Below are positions 9,164-17,986 of a stretch of DNA of 64,000 bases, piece by piece. The notes beneath the pieces are model-generated. The model worked only from the letters and a program-made list of their open reading frames with translations. It did not search any database and had not been told where the DNA came from. Position numbers and translations under genes: made by a program. Source of the DNA: Nitrospira sp. (GTDB lineage Bacteria > Nitrospirota > Nitrospiria > Nitrospirales > Nitrospiraceae). Location of the stretch: the NCBI GenBank assembly GCA_005116945.1, contig SWDH01000031.1, positions 28,855 to 92,854 of the forward strand. Direction: 5' to 3'. Position 1 is the first letter of the stretch. Each line of letters opens with the position of its first letter.

Positions 9164-9376
9164 CAGGATGCTGAAAAGGGTGGATGGGGTAGCTGGGACG
9201 ATCCCCTTGCTCGCGCAACGCGCGGCCTAGAGGCCCTCGTTGGACGCGCGCAGTTGGGATCATCCCACCCACCCCTTAATAAGGCGAAAGTGCGTTGCGG
9301 CCTTGCTTGGGACAAGGCGCGTCTCGGCGCGCCAGGGTTGGGCGGGTGAGAAGTCTGGCCTTTTTGAGCACCCTGT
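9161..9376. repeat. composite repeat: family A ends around a family B core
   Basis: Starts TAGCAGGATGCTGAAAA and ends CTTTTTGAGCACCCTG, both family A termini, but the interior has family B words (CTCGCGCAACGCGCGGCC, GTTGGACGCGCGCAGTTGGG). The start coincides with the stop codon of the M24 peptidase. It shows that the two repeat families recombine or nest. The rest of the gap up to tatA (9377-9489) carries no other feature I can support. Confidence 0.75.
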
Positions 9377-9489
9377 TTAGAGTACTCCGTCCCTTCCTTG
9401 ACAGTGCCTCCTAGTGGCCTATAGAGTTTCAATTATCACACGCTAGATCGAGATTGATTGGCTGGGACTAGAGTAAAAGGAATTGCGCC

Positions 9490-10299
9490 ATGTTTGGTAC
9501 CATGGGGATCTCAGAGCTCATCATTATCCTCGTGATTGTTCTCATTATTTTCGGGGCAGGGAAGCTTCCGCAAATCGGTGAAGGGGTCGGGAAAGCGCTC
9601 AGGGGGTTCAAGAAAGAGGTCAACGATATCCCTTCACCGGATGCGGCGTCGTCCGAAGCGAATCAACCGGCGCCCATGCATGTTCAATCTACGCCTCAGA
9701 CTGCACCGGCGATGACGCAGGGACAGGCCTCTGTCGCTCCCAAGCCCACCGCACCCTATACGCCTGGGCCGGAACTGACTCCCGGGACCACCGCGGCTTT
9801 GATGCACAACATGGCGGCTGCACCCCAGCCAGTTCGGCCGTTGACCTCTAGCATAGCCCGGTCAGCGCCAACCCAATCAGCGGGGCAGGGCCAACAGCCT
9901 CTAACGATGGAAGAGCGAGCGGCTGCTCCCACGCCCGTTCTGAAGGCACAGTACCCGCCTCTTCCAGCCAGCGCCCAAACAAAACCGGTGGCGAAACGCC
10001 CGTCGGCCATTGTCAACAAAGACGCGGTGGCCCGAGTGCAAGCGCAGCAGGCATCGATGAAGGCGAGAGCTGCGCAGTCTGCCGATATTTCCCCGGGGGA
10101 TATGCAGAGTTTGGGCGAGGGGCTCGGGGATGCGTTGCGGACGTTCAAGCAGGCCGTTGCCGATGTCCGCAATTCAGTCGATCCCGAGATCCGGACCATC
10201 CAAGCCGAGATGGATTCTGCTCAGAAGGAGTTCCAGCAGTCCATCGAATCAGCCAAAGAACTGCCTGCCTTACACGAAGAGCCTCCGAAGCATACGTGA
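9490..10299 (+). CDS. tatA: twin-arginine translocase subunit TatA/TatB with long Pro/Ala tail
   Basis: Component of the Tat pathway that exports folded proteins. The first 50 residues are textbook TatA: a short N-terminus, a hydrophobic helix (ELIIILVIVLIIFGAGKLP), the Gly hinge and an amphipathic helix (GVGKALRGFKKEVND). The remaining 215 residues are unusual for TatA: a low-complexity Pro/Ala/Gln segment (about 50-180) and a final amphipathic segment (about 190-260) where LGEGLGDALRTFKQAVADVR repeats the sequence logic of the first amphipathic helix. An AAGGAA ribosome binding site lies just upstream. The HEAT lipoprotein gene overlaps its end. Confidence 0.9.
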   Translation: MFGTMGISELIIILVIVLIIFGAGKLPQIGEGVGKALRGFKKEVNDIPSPDAASSEANQPAPMHVQSTPQTAPAMTQGQASVAPKPTAPYTPGPELTPGTTAALMHNMAAAPQPVRPLTSSIARSAPTQSAGQGQQPLTMEERAAAPTPVLKAQYPPLPASAQTKPVAKRPSAIVNKDAVARVQAQQASMKARAAQSADISPGDMQSLGEGLGDALRTFKQAVADVRNSVDPEIRTIQAEMDSAQKEFQQSIESAKELPALHEEPPKHT

Positions 10300-10307
10300 G
10301 GCGTGGT

Positions 10308-11096
10308 ATGGTCCGTATCAGCCTGCCCAATGTTGGTGCCTGGTTCTGTCGTACTTCTCCTCACACCATCGTGTGCGCAATCCTCCTGTCGGTGCTCTGT
10401 CTCGCCGGTTGTGTTCAAGATTCTCCACCTTCCTCACAAGAGCGCACGGTCTCGCTCTTGTTGGAATTGCTCCAGGATGAGACGCCAGAAACGCGGCGGA
10501 CGGCAGCAGAATCTCTGGGCAAGATTGGTGATCCTCGAGCTGTGGACTCCATCCTCCCTCTCAAGCACGATCCAGCCACAATGGTTCGTGAAGCATCGGT
10601 GGTGGCGGTAGGGCGCTTAAAACCGACAGCGACTGAGGGAGTTGTGGATCTCTTGGCGCTGGCCTTGGAGGATCCTGACGAATCGGTCCGACAGGCCGCG
10701 GTCGTCGCGATCGGAGAAGTCGAACCAGATCCTCGATTCCTGCAGCCCGTTGTGGGGTTACTGCGATCTTCGGATCCGATGATTAAGCGAGCGGCGGTGC
10801 GGGCATTACTACAAATTGACTCAAGCCGATCAGTGCCGGCGCTTATCGCAGCAGGGCATGACGCTGATGCGGAGGTGCGTCAGGGGATTGTGGCCGCGTT
10901 GGGTGAATGGGGAGGAGTCACGGCGTCCCCTTGGATCAGAACGCGTTTAGCCGAAGATCCATCACCTGGGGTGCGAGCAGAAGCAGCCTATCGGCTCGGA
11001 TTGCTTGCTGACTCTGAGGCAAGGGTTTCGCTCAACAGTGCGGGTGAGAAGGATCCAGATAGTGGGGTGCGCCGCTGGGCGAAACGGGGAACGTAA
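10308..11096 (+). CDS. HEAT-repeat lipoprotein
   Basis: Surface or periplasmic lipoprotein with a helical repeat scaffold. A signal peptide ends in the lipobox LAGC (Cys about residue 30 from ATG 10308), followed by HEAT/PBS-lyase-type repeats of about 31 residues (ETRRTAAESLGKIGDPRAV, SVRQAAVVAIGEVEPD, MIKRAAVRALLQIDSS, EVRQGIVAALGEWG, GVRAEAAYRLGLL). Such proteins serve as binding scaffolds; the partner is unknown. A GTG at 10296 overlaps the tatA stop codon and is an alternative start; either way the two genes are translationally close and probably form one operon. Confidence 0.85.
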   Translation: MVRISLPNVGAWFCRTSPHTIVCAILLSVLCLAGCVQDSPPSSQERTVSLLLELLQDETPETRRTAAESLGKIGDPRAVDSILPLKHDPATMVREASVVAVGRLKPTATEGVVDLLALALEDPDESVRQAAVVAIGEVEPDPRFLQPVVGLLRSSDPMIKRAAVRALLQIDSSRSVPALIAAGHDADAEVRQGIVAALGEWGGVTASPWIRTRLAEDPSPGVRAEAAYRLGLLADSEARVSLNSAGEKDPDSGVRRWAKRGT

Positions 11097-11150
11097 GTCC
11101 GTATCATGCTTACCCGGTTGACCCCTGAACCGACAGAGGCGTGATGCCGG

Positions 11151-11669
11151 TTAACCTATGGCCCGGGCACGACTCAGTGCTTCGACAAGCTCCAGCAAAT
11201 CTTTGCGGGCGTTTTCATCGATATTCGTAAACTGGACACCCATTCCAGGGAAGAGGAGATGTCGTTCGGGCTTGGTGCGTGTCCAGGCGACCTTCGCTGT
11301 GGCCGTATATTGTTTCTTAGGGTGGTCGGGAAGTGAAAACTCGACTGATAGTTCGGTGCCAGGAGTGAGCGGGGCACTGCTCTCGATGAACAATCCCCCT
11401 GCACCGATGCCACCGGTGAGGCTGTCGAATTGTTTGCCCTCCGGGGTCGTGTAGCGGATCTTCATCGAGAGGGGGGCTCTTTGGTGAAAGCGCGCATGGG
11501 CGAATCGCATGTCTTCGTCACGGGCAAGTATCTGCTCAATGACTGCTCCCCACGACAGAATCCCCAGCAGTTTTCCCGCAGCGCTATGAAGCGCGATTCC
11601 TTCCTGGTCGGCATCCATTTCAAGGAGCTTGCCCTGATGCCCTTCCGTCATGATCACAGGGAACTTCAT
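11151..11669 (-). CDS. PilZ-domain protein
   Basis: A 172-residue protein. An N-terminal region (1-60, with LLGILSWGAVIEQILA) precedes a PilZ fold with TGGIGAGGLFIES (the D/N-x-S-x-x-G-like second motif) and a late beta-barrel part (VEFSLPDHPKK, KVAWTRT, PGMGVQFTNI). PilZ domains usually bind cyclic-di-GMP, but the usual RxxxR motif is not obvious in the short linker, so binding needs proof. It is about 60 bases downstream of a close paralogue (11734-12240) in the same direction, clearly a tandem duplication. Confidence 0.85.
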   Translation of the reverse strand: MKFPVIMTEGHQGKLLEMDADQEGIALHSAAGKLLGILSWGAVIEQILARDEDMRFAHARFHQRAPLSMKIRYTTPEGKQFDSLTGGIGAGGLFIESSAPLTPGTELSVEFSLPDHPKKQYTATAKVAWTRTKPERHLLFPGMGVQFTNIDENARKDLLELVEALSRARAIG

Positions 11670-11733
11670 CGTGAGATCCTTATGCTGGGCGAGGGAAGAT
11701 CTTCGTATGATTGGCTTGTCACGAGGCTGGCTG

Positions 11734-12240
11734 TCAGACAGGCTGGACGGATTTCACCAGTTCGAGTACACGGTTACGAATATCGGGGTTAATCTCTGTA
11801 AAGCGCACCCCCATACCTGGACTAAACGTGTATTGGTCTGCTTTAGGGCAGACCCAGGCCACGAGCCCTTTTGCCGGCAACCATTCGGATGGGTGCTCTG
11901 GCAGCGAAAATTCAAGGGCAAGCTTGGTGCCGACTGGTAGCGGTCTCAGGCTTTCGATAAAGAGCCCCCCTCCGCCGATGCCGCTTGCGCGACTTTCAAA
12001 TTGCTGACCTTCCGGGGCGATGTATTTGACGCCGAACGTGATTGTCACACGTGGATCATTCCTGGTTTCTCGGCTTGCCTGAGGTTTGCGATAGGCCAGA
12101 ATTTGATCGATGATAAAATCCCAGGACAGGCTGCCAATGGGTTCGCCGTTGATTCCCAGAAGAGTGATCACTTCACGGGCAGCGTCAAGGTCGAAGGCCT
12201 TCCCTTTATGCCGAAGGCTTGAAGATACGGGAAATTTCAC
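11734..12240 (-). CDS. PilZ-domain protein, paralogue of the neighbour
   Basis: A 168-residue protein when started at GTG 12240, where CTGGAGGACCT supplies a strong ribosome binding site and the sequence KFPVSSSLRHKG aligns with the start of the 11151-11669 paralogue. The frame runs open further upstream but without similarity. It shares the SWDFIIDQILAYR helix and the ASGIGGGGLFIES, LEFSLPEHPSE, LVAWVCPKA and FSPGMGVRFTEI strands with its neighbour. NDPRVTITFGVKY carries a single Arg where PilZ motif 1 would lie. It is probably a cyclic-di-GMP or flagellar/pilus-type effector of unknown target. Confidence 0.85.
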   Translation of the reverse strand: MKFPVSSSLRHKGKAFDLDAAREVITLLGINGEPIGSLSWDFIIDQILAYRKPQASRETRNDPRVTITFGVKYIAPEGQQFESRASGIGGGGLFIESLRPLPVGTKLALEFSLPEHPSEWLPAKGLVAWVCPKADQYTFSPGMGVRFTEINPDIRNRVLELVKSVQPV

Positions 12241-12385
12241 AGGTCCTCCAGGTTCAGTCGGTACCGCAAGTATAGCGCAGCTTTTCATCTTGTCGAGGGA
12301 AAGGGCAGAGTCATCACTATCGTGACTACCTAGAGAGGAAAACGGAGTAGAGAGCATCCGAGAAGGGAAGAGGGGGAAAGAGAAG

Positions 12386-12412
12386 TCCGGGCCAGGGTAC
12401 CCCTGGCCCGGA
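12386..12412 (-). terminator. hairpin terminator after clpX
   Basis: TCCGGGCCAGGG and its complement separated by two bases form a nearly perfect 12-bp GC-rich stem. On the minus strand it is followed by a pyrimidine-rich CTTCTCTTT run. It lies between the clpX stop codon and the start of the PilZ gene, so it fits rho-independent termination of clpX. Confidence 0.75.
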
Positions 12413-12462
12413 GGATATGAAGTAATCGGTCTGGTAGCGAAAAAAGCTATACTTCTAATGAC

Positions 12463-13416
12463 TTAGGCGGTCTTCGCATCCTTATCCTGTTCGAAGATTC
12501 GGATAGGGGCATGCTTACCGAGGATGGCATCCTCGGTGATGAGGACCTCCTTGATCTGTTTCTGAGAAGGCGCATCATACATCACATCCAGCATCACATC
12601 TTCAAGGATGGCACGCAGTCCTCGCGCGCCTGTTTTCTGGTGAAAGGCTTTCCGTGCGATGGCTCCGAGCGCGCCATCCGTGAACTTGAGCTTCACTCTC
12701 TCAAAGGAGAGCAATTTTTCATACTGTTTCGTGAGCGCATTTTTCGGCTCGGTCAAGATTCGAATGAGGGCGCGTTCATCCAGCTCATCCAAGGTGGCGA
12801 CGACCGGCAGCCGACCGACGAACTCCGGTATCAAGCCGTACTTGAGAAAATCCTCCGGCTGAACTCTCGCGAACAGTTCGCCGAGCCGCACCTCGCTCCG
12901 TCCGCGAACTTCAGCCCCGAATCCCATCGCCTTTCGATTGAGGCGTTGCTCGATAATATGCTCCAGCCCGACGAAGGCCCCGCCGCAGATGAACAAGATG
13001 TTGCTCGTATTGACTTGAATGAATTCTTGGTGCGGGTGCTTGCGCCCGCCTTGAGGCGGTACGTTGGCGACAGTTCCCTCAATGAGTTTGAGTAGCGCCT
13101 GTTGTACCCCTTCGCCTGAGACGTCGCGTGTGATGGATGGACTATCGCTCTTACGGCTGATCTTGTCGATTTCATCGATGTAGACAATGCCACGCTCGGC
13201 CCGCTCCACATCGTAGTCGGCTGCTTGCAAAAGTTTCAGGATGATGTTTTCGACGTCTTCGCCGACATACCCTGCTTCCGTGAGGGTCGTGGCATCGGCC
13301 AGTGTGAAGGGGACGTCCAAGTATTTCGCCAGAGTCTGGGCCAACAGCGTTTTCCCCGTGCCTGTGGGCCCCAGCATGAGGATGTTGCCTTTCTGGAGTT
13401 GCTTTTTTACCATCAC
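12463..13416 (-). CDS. clpX: ATP-dependent Clp protease ATP-binding subunit ClpX, 5'-truncated
   Basis: AAA+ unfoldase of the ClpXP protease. What remains has Walker A (GPTGTGKT), pore loop 1 (GYVGEDVEN), Walker B (YIDEIDKI), the ClpP-binding loop region and sensor 2 ([10 protein letters not shown]). It starts abruptly just before Walker A ([14 protein letters not shown]). The N-terminal zinc-binding domain and the first segment of the AAA domain, about 110 residues in normal ClpX, are missing. The open frame continues upstream to 13881, but that part is antisense to the 13480-13839 gene and shows no ClpX similarity. GTG 13416 or ATG 13413 are the only plausible starts and neither has a good ribosome binding site. 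It is probably a pseudogene or second copy cut by the insertion of the next three genes; a chimeric assembly join is an alternative. Confidence 0.8.
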   Translation of the reverse strand: MMVKKQLQKGNILMLGPTGTGKTLLAQTLAKYLDVPFTLADATTLTEAGYVGEDVENIILKLLQAADYDVERAERGIVYIDEIDKISRKSDSPSITRDVSGEGVQQALLKLIEGTVANVPPQGGRKHPHQEFIQVNTSNILFICGGAFVGLEHIIEQRLNRKAMGFGAEVRGRSEVRLGELFARVQPEDFLKYGLIPEFVGRLPVVATLDELDERALIRILTEPKNALTKQYEKLLSFERVKLKFTDGALGAIARKAFHQKTGARGLRAILEDVMLDVMYDAPSQKQIKEVLITEDAILGKHAPIRIFEQDKDAKTA

Positions 13417-13479
13417 TTGTGTGGGAATTTCTGGTTTCCACACTTTAAACCGCCGCAAGGCATAGAGGGAGGAATCATC

Positions 13480-13839
13480 ATGAGCAAGCAGGTGAGCGAA
13501 ACATTGCAAGAAATGTTGGGCATTCTGAAGGAGGGTCGAATGACCGAAGGTCAGAAGATCTACTTTGCGGATTCGGTCGTCACACAGGAAGGCAATCAGC
13601 CGCCCATCGTGGGCAAACAAGCCTCCATTGAAAGACTGGACAAATTCAGAGAGACGATTGGAGTGGCGGCGTTTATCAGCTACGCCATCGGTGCTGTGGC
13701 CATCGCGGGAAACACCAGTTTCTATGACGCGGTGCTGACTTTGAAATTGAAGAACGGGGAAACCATCAATCTTGAACAAGTCGTCAAGACTGACTGGCAG
13801 GACGGCAAGATCGTCAAAGAGCGTTACTATCACGGGTGA
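13480..13839 (+). CDS. SnoaL/NTF2-like protein
   Basis: A 119-residue protein of the nuclear-transport-factor-2-like fold: an N-terminal helix pair ([20 protein letters not shown]), then the cone-shaped sheet ([29 protein letters not shown]). These proteins are small binding domains or isomerase/dehydratase-like enzymes; the ligand is unknown. GGGAGGAATCATC before ATG 13480 is an excellent ribosome binding site, which settles the start and shows that the antisense extension of clpX is not coding. It is the first of three plus-strand cargo genes, followed by a strong hairpin. Confidence 0.85.
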   Translation: MSKQVSETLQEMLGILKEGRMTEGQKIYFADSVVTQEGNQPPIVGKQASIERLDKFRETIGVAAFISYAIGAVAIAGNTSFYDAVLTLKLKNGETINLEQVVKTDWQDGKIVKERYYHG

Positions 13840-13845
13840 TGTCGC

Positions 13846-13879
13846 GTGGGAGCGATTGGCTGCGGCCAGTCGCTCCCAC
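13846..13879 (+). terminator. hairpin (terminator or REP-like)
   Basis: GTGGGAGCGATTGGC, a TGCG loop and GCCAGTCGCTCCCAC form a 15-bp stem with a single wobble position. It lies seven bases after the SnoaL-like stop codon. It has no clear T-run after it; the GTGGGAGCG... CGCTCCCAC form resembles REP palindromes of gammaproteobacteria. Confidence 0.7.
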
Positions 13880-13931
13880 AATGATTTTTACATCGGCAGC
13901 AACAATGATCGATTACAGGGAGTAGAACACC

Positions 13932-14945
13932 ATGAATATCGAAGAGCGGTTACATCCTTCCCCGCAGACGACTCTGCGCCGACGAATCATGCCGTTTGTG
14001 TTGTTGGGTCTGATGCTGTTGACAACGGAGGTCTCGGTGTCGGCGCAAACGACGGAACAATCGACCCCGACTCGCGCGACGTACCACACCGTCAAGGTTG
14101 ATGGCGTGGATGTATTCTATCGTGAGGCGGGGCCGAAGGACGCTCCCGTCGTTGTGCTGCTTCACGGTTTCCCGACGTCGTCACATATGTTCCGAAATCT
14201 CATCCCGCAATTGGCCGACAAGTACCGCGTCATTGCGCCCGACTATCCAGGCTTTGGCCAGAGTGGGATGCCCGACCGGTTGAAGTTCGCCTACACCTTC
14301 GAGAACTACGCGCAGGTGCTGGACAAGCTGATCCATCAACTTGGCGTGAATCGTTATGCCCTGTATGTGATGGATTACGGGGCGCCGGTTGGCTTCCGGC
14401 TGGCGGCGAAGAATCCAGAGCGACTGACCGCGCTCATCGTGCAAAACGGCAACGCCTACGACGAAGGACTCGAAAAGTTCTGGGATCCCATCAAGGCCTA
14501 TTGGGGGACTGGGGAATCGACTGAGCGCGAAGCAATCCGCTGGCTGACTTCTCTTGCAGCCACGAAGTGGCAGTACACGAACGGTGTGAAGGACGCATCG
14601 TTGGTGAGCCCCGATACCTGGACGATGGACCAGGCGCTGCTCGACCGACCGGGTAACGCAGAGATTCAGCTCGACTTGTTCTACGACTATCGCACGAACA
14701 TTCCGCTATATCCTCAGTGGCAAACCTATTTCCGCGAGCACAAGCCGGCGACCCTTGTCCTATGGGGGAAGAACGACGCCATCTTTGTTGCAGCCGGTGC
14801 CGCCCCCTACAGACGCGACATTCCGAATGCAGAGGTGCACCTGTTCGATACCGGGCACTTTGCCTTGGAGACGCACGGCCACGAGATCGCGAAGCTGATA
14901 CGTGAATTCCTCGGTCGCAATCTGAAGCCTGGCGGCCAAGGTTGA
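13932..14945 (+). CDS. exported alpha/beta hydrolase (haloalkane dehalogenase-like)
   Basis: A 337-residue protein. A signal peptide (about residues 17-38, [20 protein letters not shown]) precedes an alpha/beta hydrolase domain with the oxyanion motif [12 protein letters not shown], a nucleophile elbow VMDYGAPVG in which an Asp sits where dehalogenases and epoxide hydrolases have theirs, an acid region LWGKNDAIF and the catalytic His in DTGHFALE. This points to epoxide hydrolase or dehalogenase chemistry in the periplasm; the substrate is unknown. An AGGGAG ribosome binding site lies ahead of ATG 13932. Hairpins flank the gene on both sides, and it appears to belong to a transferred cassette. 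Confidence 0.9.
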   Translation: MNIEERLHPSPQTTLRRRIMPFVLLGLMLLTTEVSVSAQTTEQSTPTRATYHTVKVDGVDVFYREAGPKDAPVVVLLHGFPTSSHMFRNLIPQLADKYRVIAPDYPGFGQSGMPDRLKFAYTFENYAQVLDKLIHQLGVNRYALYVMDYGAPVGFRLAAKNPERLTALIVQNGNAYDEGLEKFWDPIKAYWGTGESTEREAIRWLTSLAATKWQYTNGVKDASLVSPDTWTMDQALLDRPGNAEIQLDLFYDYRTNIPLYPQWQTYFREHKPATLVLWGKNDAIFVAAGAAPYRRDIPNAEVHLFDTGHFALETHGHEIAKLIREFLGRNLKPGGQG

Positions 14946-14953
14946 CCAGGCTA

Positions 14954-15009
14954 CGAACGCCCCTCTTGCCGGTCTGCCTGTAAGGGGGCAGATGGAAGAG
15001 GGGCGTTCG
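14954..15009 (+). terminator. long stem-loop terminator after the hydrolase gene
   Basis: CGAACGCCCCTCTT (14954-14967) pairs perfectly with AAGAGGGGCGTTCG (14996-15009), and an inner TCTGCC/GGCAGA stem extends the structure. It lies nine bases after the hydrolase stop codon. Confidence 0.75.
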
Positions 15010-15078
15010 TTCGATGTGTGCGGTGAAGTCATGTTCTACCGCCCGCGTATGTGAGAACTACGTAAGGAGGTCATCATC

Positions 15079-15558
15079 GTGAACACGCTCGAACAACCTA
15101 GGCCGCCATTTCCCCCATTCGATGCTGAATCCGCGGCCCAGAAGGTCCGAATGGCCGAGGACGCATGGAATACTCGAGATCCTCATAGGGTTTCGCTCGC
15201 GTACACACCTGACAGCCTGTGGAGAAACCGTTCGGAATTTCTGGCCGGACGGGAGGCCATTGTTCAGCTCTTAACTCGCAAGTGGAGCCAGGAACTGGAT
15301 TACCGCTTGATTAAAGAACTATGGGTCTACCAAGGCAATCGTATTGCCGTGCGTTTCGCGTATGAGTGGCACGATGATTCAGGACATTGGTTCCGGTCCT
15401 ATGGGAACGAGAACTGGGAATTCGACGACAATGGTCTCATGCGCCGACGTATCGCGAGCATCAACGACGCCCCAATCTCAGAGAAGGATCGAAAGTATTT
15501 CTGGCCCATCGGTCGCCGACTCGACGATCATCCTGGGCTGTCTGAGCTTGGCCTATAG
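15079..15558 (+). CDS. NTF2-like protein, DUF1348 family
   Basis: A 159-residue protein of the DUF1348 family. The hallmark sequence is nearly continuous: [78 protein letters not shown] and [19 protein letters not shown]. The function is unknown; the fold is the same cone-shaped NTF2 type as the 13480 protein. AAGGAGG eight bases before GTG 15079 fixes the start. It is the last gene of the cargo cassette before family B repeats resume. Confidence 0.9.
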   Translation: MNTLEQPRPPFPPFDAESAAQKVRMAEDAWNTRDPHRVSLAYTPDSLWRNRSEFLAGREAIVQLLTRKWSQELDYRLIKELWVYQGNRIAVRFAYEWHDDSGHWFRSYGNENWEFDDNGLMRRRIASINDAPISEKDRKYFWPIGRRLDDHPGLSELGL

Positions 15559-15714
15559 AATTCCGCCTCATCGCGGCGGCGATGCGGGACGTAGGCAATT
15601 CACATGGCATCGACTTTGTCGGGGAGACGGCCGCGCCGTTCGGCGCGACCGATGTTGCGCCGGCCTTTACAGAAGCGAACGCCAAGAATCCCCCGGCGAT
15701 TGGTCTCAACCTAC

Positions 15715-16000
15715 TACGGTTGAGACCTTGTGCGTGCATTGGACGCGCGCAGTGGAAGATCGATCAGCCCCCATCCCTGAAGAGAGAGAGAGAGAGAAGG
15801 GAGCGGCCAGGTGCCCTTCTTGCTCGCAGAACGCGCACGATAAGAATGTGCTCGTTCGATGCGCGCAGTAAAGGACAGCCGTGGCCCCTTCCTTAGAGAG
15901 AGGCTTGGGGAAAGCAGAAGGGCTTCGTTCGACGGCCGCACTTCGACCAACATGGGTGTCCTTCCAGGAGAGAAAAGCGAGCGAGCTTGGAGGGAATAAT
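15715..16000 (-). repeat. family B intergenic repeat block (inverted)
   Basis: Contains GACGCGCGCAGTGGAAGATC, ATCAGCCCCCATCCCTGAAG, a GAGAGAGAGAGAGA run at 15782-15797, GCAGAACGCGCACGATAAGA and TTCGATGCGCGCAGTAAAGG, which are complements of the block at 57640-58060. It fills most of the gap 15559-16101; no convincing gene lies in that gap. Confidence 0.8.
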
Positions 16001-16101
16001 TAACCTTCCTGATGCCCACCCCCTTCTGCACTGTTGATTTATCTGCTCCTTGAGCGTAGGAATTGTCCCGATAGATACACCAGCTTTACCGGGACTTTTC
16101 T

Positions 16102-17406
16102 ATGTCAGAGCCCACAATTATCTGCCCGAACTGTAAGACCGAGATCAAGCTGACAGAATCTCTTGCCGCTCCATTAATCGAGTCAACCCGTCGCGACTAC
16201 GAGAAGCGGCTGGCTCTGAAAGACACGGACATTGCCAAGAAAGAAGAGTCTCTGCGTGTGCGAGAAGCCGCTGTCTCACAAGCCACGCAGGCGATTGACG
16301 ACCAGGTGGCCGAGAAGTTGCTGCTGGAGCGCGCAAAGATCGTCTCAGAGGAATCCAAGAAGGCCAAACTTGCTCTGCAAACGGATATCGACCAGAAGAC
16401 GAGAGAACTCGCTGAACTTCAGGACGTGCTCACTCAACGCGATGTCAAACTCGCAGAGGCGCAGAAGGCACAGGCCGATCTCATCCGGCAAAAACGTGAG
16501 CTGGACGATGCCAAACGTGAGCTAGAACTCACAGTCGAAACGCGTGTTCAGGACGGGCTCTCCGCCACCCGTGAGCAGGCCAAGAAAGAAGCCGAGGAAG
16601 GGCTGAAGCTCAAAGTGATGGAAAAGGAGCAAACCATCGCCTCCATGCAGACCCAGATCGAAGAGCTCAAGCGCAGGGCCGAACAGGGATCACAGCAGCT
16701 CCAAGGCGAAGTCCAGGAACTAGAACTGGAAGCCTTGCTCAGGGCAAAGTTCCCGAGGGATACCATTGAGCCTGTCCCCAAAGGCGAATACGGCGGCGAT
16801 GCACTACAACGGGTCATTGGCCCGCTCGGTCAGCCCTGTGGAACCATCTTATGGGAATCCAAGCGCACCAAGAATTGGAGTGACGGCTGGCTGGCCAAAC
16901 TTCGCGACGATCAGCGAACCGCCAAGGCAGAAATCGCAGTGATTGTCAGTCAGACCCTTCCGAAGGGCGTCGAGTCCTTTGATCTGATCGAAGGAGTCTG
17001 GGTCACACATTCACGGTCAATGCTTTCCGTCGCGCTTGCATTGCGCCACTCCTTAATCGAGGTTGCCTCAGCCCGGCAGTCGTTGGAAGGACAACAGACG
17101 AAAACAGAAATGGTCTATCAGTACCTGACCGGACCACGTTTCCGACATCGGGTCGAAGCCATCGTTGAGGCGTTCTCTTCGATGCAGGAGGATCTCGACA
17201 GGGAAAAGAAAGCCATCACAAAGCAATGGGCAAAACGAGAAGAGCAGATCGAGCGGGTCATGCAAGCGACGGCCGGCATGTATGGAGATCTACAAGGCAT
17301 TGCGGGAAAAACAATTCAGGAAATTGAAGGCCTAGGCCTCCCATTGCTCGACACTCCCAAGACGGACCAGGAAACGGAGGCCTTATGGCCGAGAGAAGAT
17401 AGATAG
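16102..17406 (+). CDS. DUF2130 domain protein
   Basis: A 434-residue cytoplasmic protein of the DUF2130 family, of unknown function. It begins with a zinc-ribbon-like ICPNCKTEIKL, followed by a long coiled coil (about 25-215, heptads of Glu/Lys/Ala/Leu). The globular DUF2130 domain (about 215-400) follows with LRAKFPRDTIEPVPKGEYGGD and ILWESKRTKNWSDGWLAKLR. The Asp-x-x-Glu-Ser-Lys-like arrangement (EPVPKGEYGGD ... ILWESKRTK) resembles a restriction-endonuclease-like core, which is an inference. No ribosome binding site is evident at ATG 16102. It is monocistronic, between two repeat blocks. Confidence 0.88.
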   Translation: MSEPTIICPNCKTEIKLTESLAAPLIESTRRDYEKRLALKDTDIAKKEESLRVREAAVSQATQAIDDQVAEKLLLERAKIVSEESKKAKLALQTDIDQKTRELAELQDVLTQRDVKLAEAQKAQADLIRQKRELDDAKRELELTVETRVQDGLSATREQAKKEAEEGLKLKVMEKEQTIASMQTQIEELKRRAEQGSQQLQGEVQELELEALLRAKFPRDTIEPVPKGEYGGDALQRVIGPLGQPCGTILWESKRTKNWSDGWLAKLRDDQRTAKAEIAVIVSQTLPKGVESFDLIEGVWVTHSRSMLSVALALRHSLIEVASARQSLEGQQTKTEMVYQYLTGPRFRHRVEAIVEAFSSMQEDLDREKKAITKQWAKREEQIERVMQATAGMYGDLQGIAGKTIQEIEGLGLPLLDTPKTDQETEALWPREDR

Positions 17407-17439
17407 AATCACGCACTCAGTTGCTGACTGAGGAGCGCC

Positions 17440-17640
17440 CAGATTGTCCTTTGTACTCGCAGAACAGAGAATGGGATGGGGCCAGATGATCTTCTGCGCT
17501 CGCGCAACGCGCGGTCGCGGACTCCCCTCGCACGGGCTAATGACACGTCTCGGTAAATCGATTGTGAAACAATCGGAGGGTAAGGCGGGTGAGAAAGTTG
17601 CGCGCTCGATGAGAAGCGCCAGGCCGTGTCTCCAATGCTG
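17440..17640 (-). repeat. family B intergenic repeat block (inverted)
   Basis: CCAGATGATCTTCTGCGCTC, GCGCAACGCGCGGTCGCGGA and GGTGAGAAAGTTGCGCGCTC are inverted relatives of the 3715-4020 and 21700-22010 blocks. No gene is visible from 17407 to 17737; the frames open here encode the same repeat-derived peptide ([10 protein letters not shown]) found at the end of the ORF6N gene. Confidence 0.75.
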
Positions 17641-17737
17641 GAGGAATGGGCGGCGTTAGAGAGCCACTATTACAATGTATCACCTACCGAAAAGAGTCCA
17701 TCTGGATTGACCCATTTACAGTTGTGGGCATACACTC

Positions 17738-17986
17738 ATGGCACGGCGAAACCTTGCTTGCAAGAGAGTATCTGCACTACTTGTGGCTCCAATGATTAAA
17801 TCACCCGCAGAAGAAAAACCCTCAGATGTTCCCACGCAGATTTTCGAGGAATTTCTACATGCCCTTGAGGAAGCCAACGTTTCGACCGAATTGGTCGCAC
17901 GGCTTCGCAAAACTCTAACGGAAGAGCGGAACCTCACCGAACGCGCACTTAGGGTAGCCGTCCTTGGGCCGGAGACGTTGCCTTGA
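17738..17986 (+). CDS. small helical protein, first gene of SMC-SIR2 operon
   Basis: An 82-residue protein (64 if started at ATG 17792); neither start has a strong ribosome binding site. The second half is predicted helical (IFEEFLHALEEANVS, LVARLRKTLTEERNLTERAL). I do not recognise a family. Its TGA overlaps the TTG start of the ATPase gene (TTGA), so the two are translationally coupled, which implies that the small protein acts with the ATPase as a subunit or regulator. Confidence 0.6.
   Translation: MARRNLACKRVSALLVAPMIKSPAEEKPSDVPTQIFEEFLHALEEANVSTELVARLRKTLTEERNLTERALRVAVLGPETLP

Noticed and set aside
13417..13881. N-terminal extension of ClpX
   Set aside because: It is antisense to a well-supported SnoaL-like gene and has no similarity to ClpX.
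15582..15896. Open frame in the gap after the DUF1348 gene
   Set aside because: It consists largely of family B repeat and a GA run.
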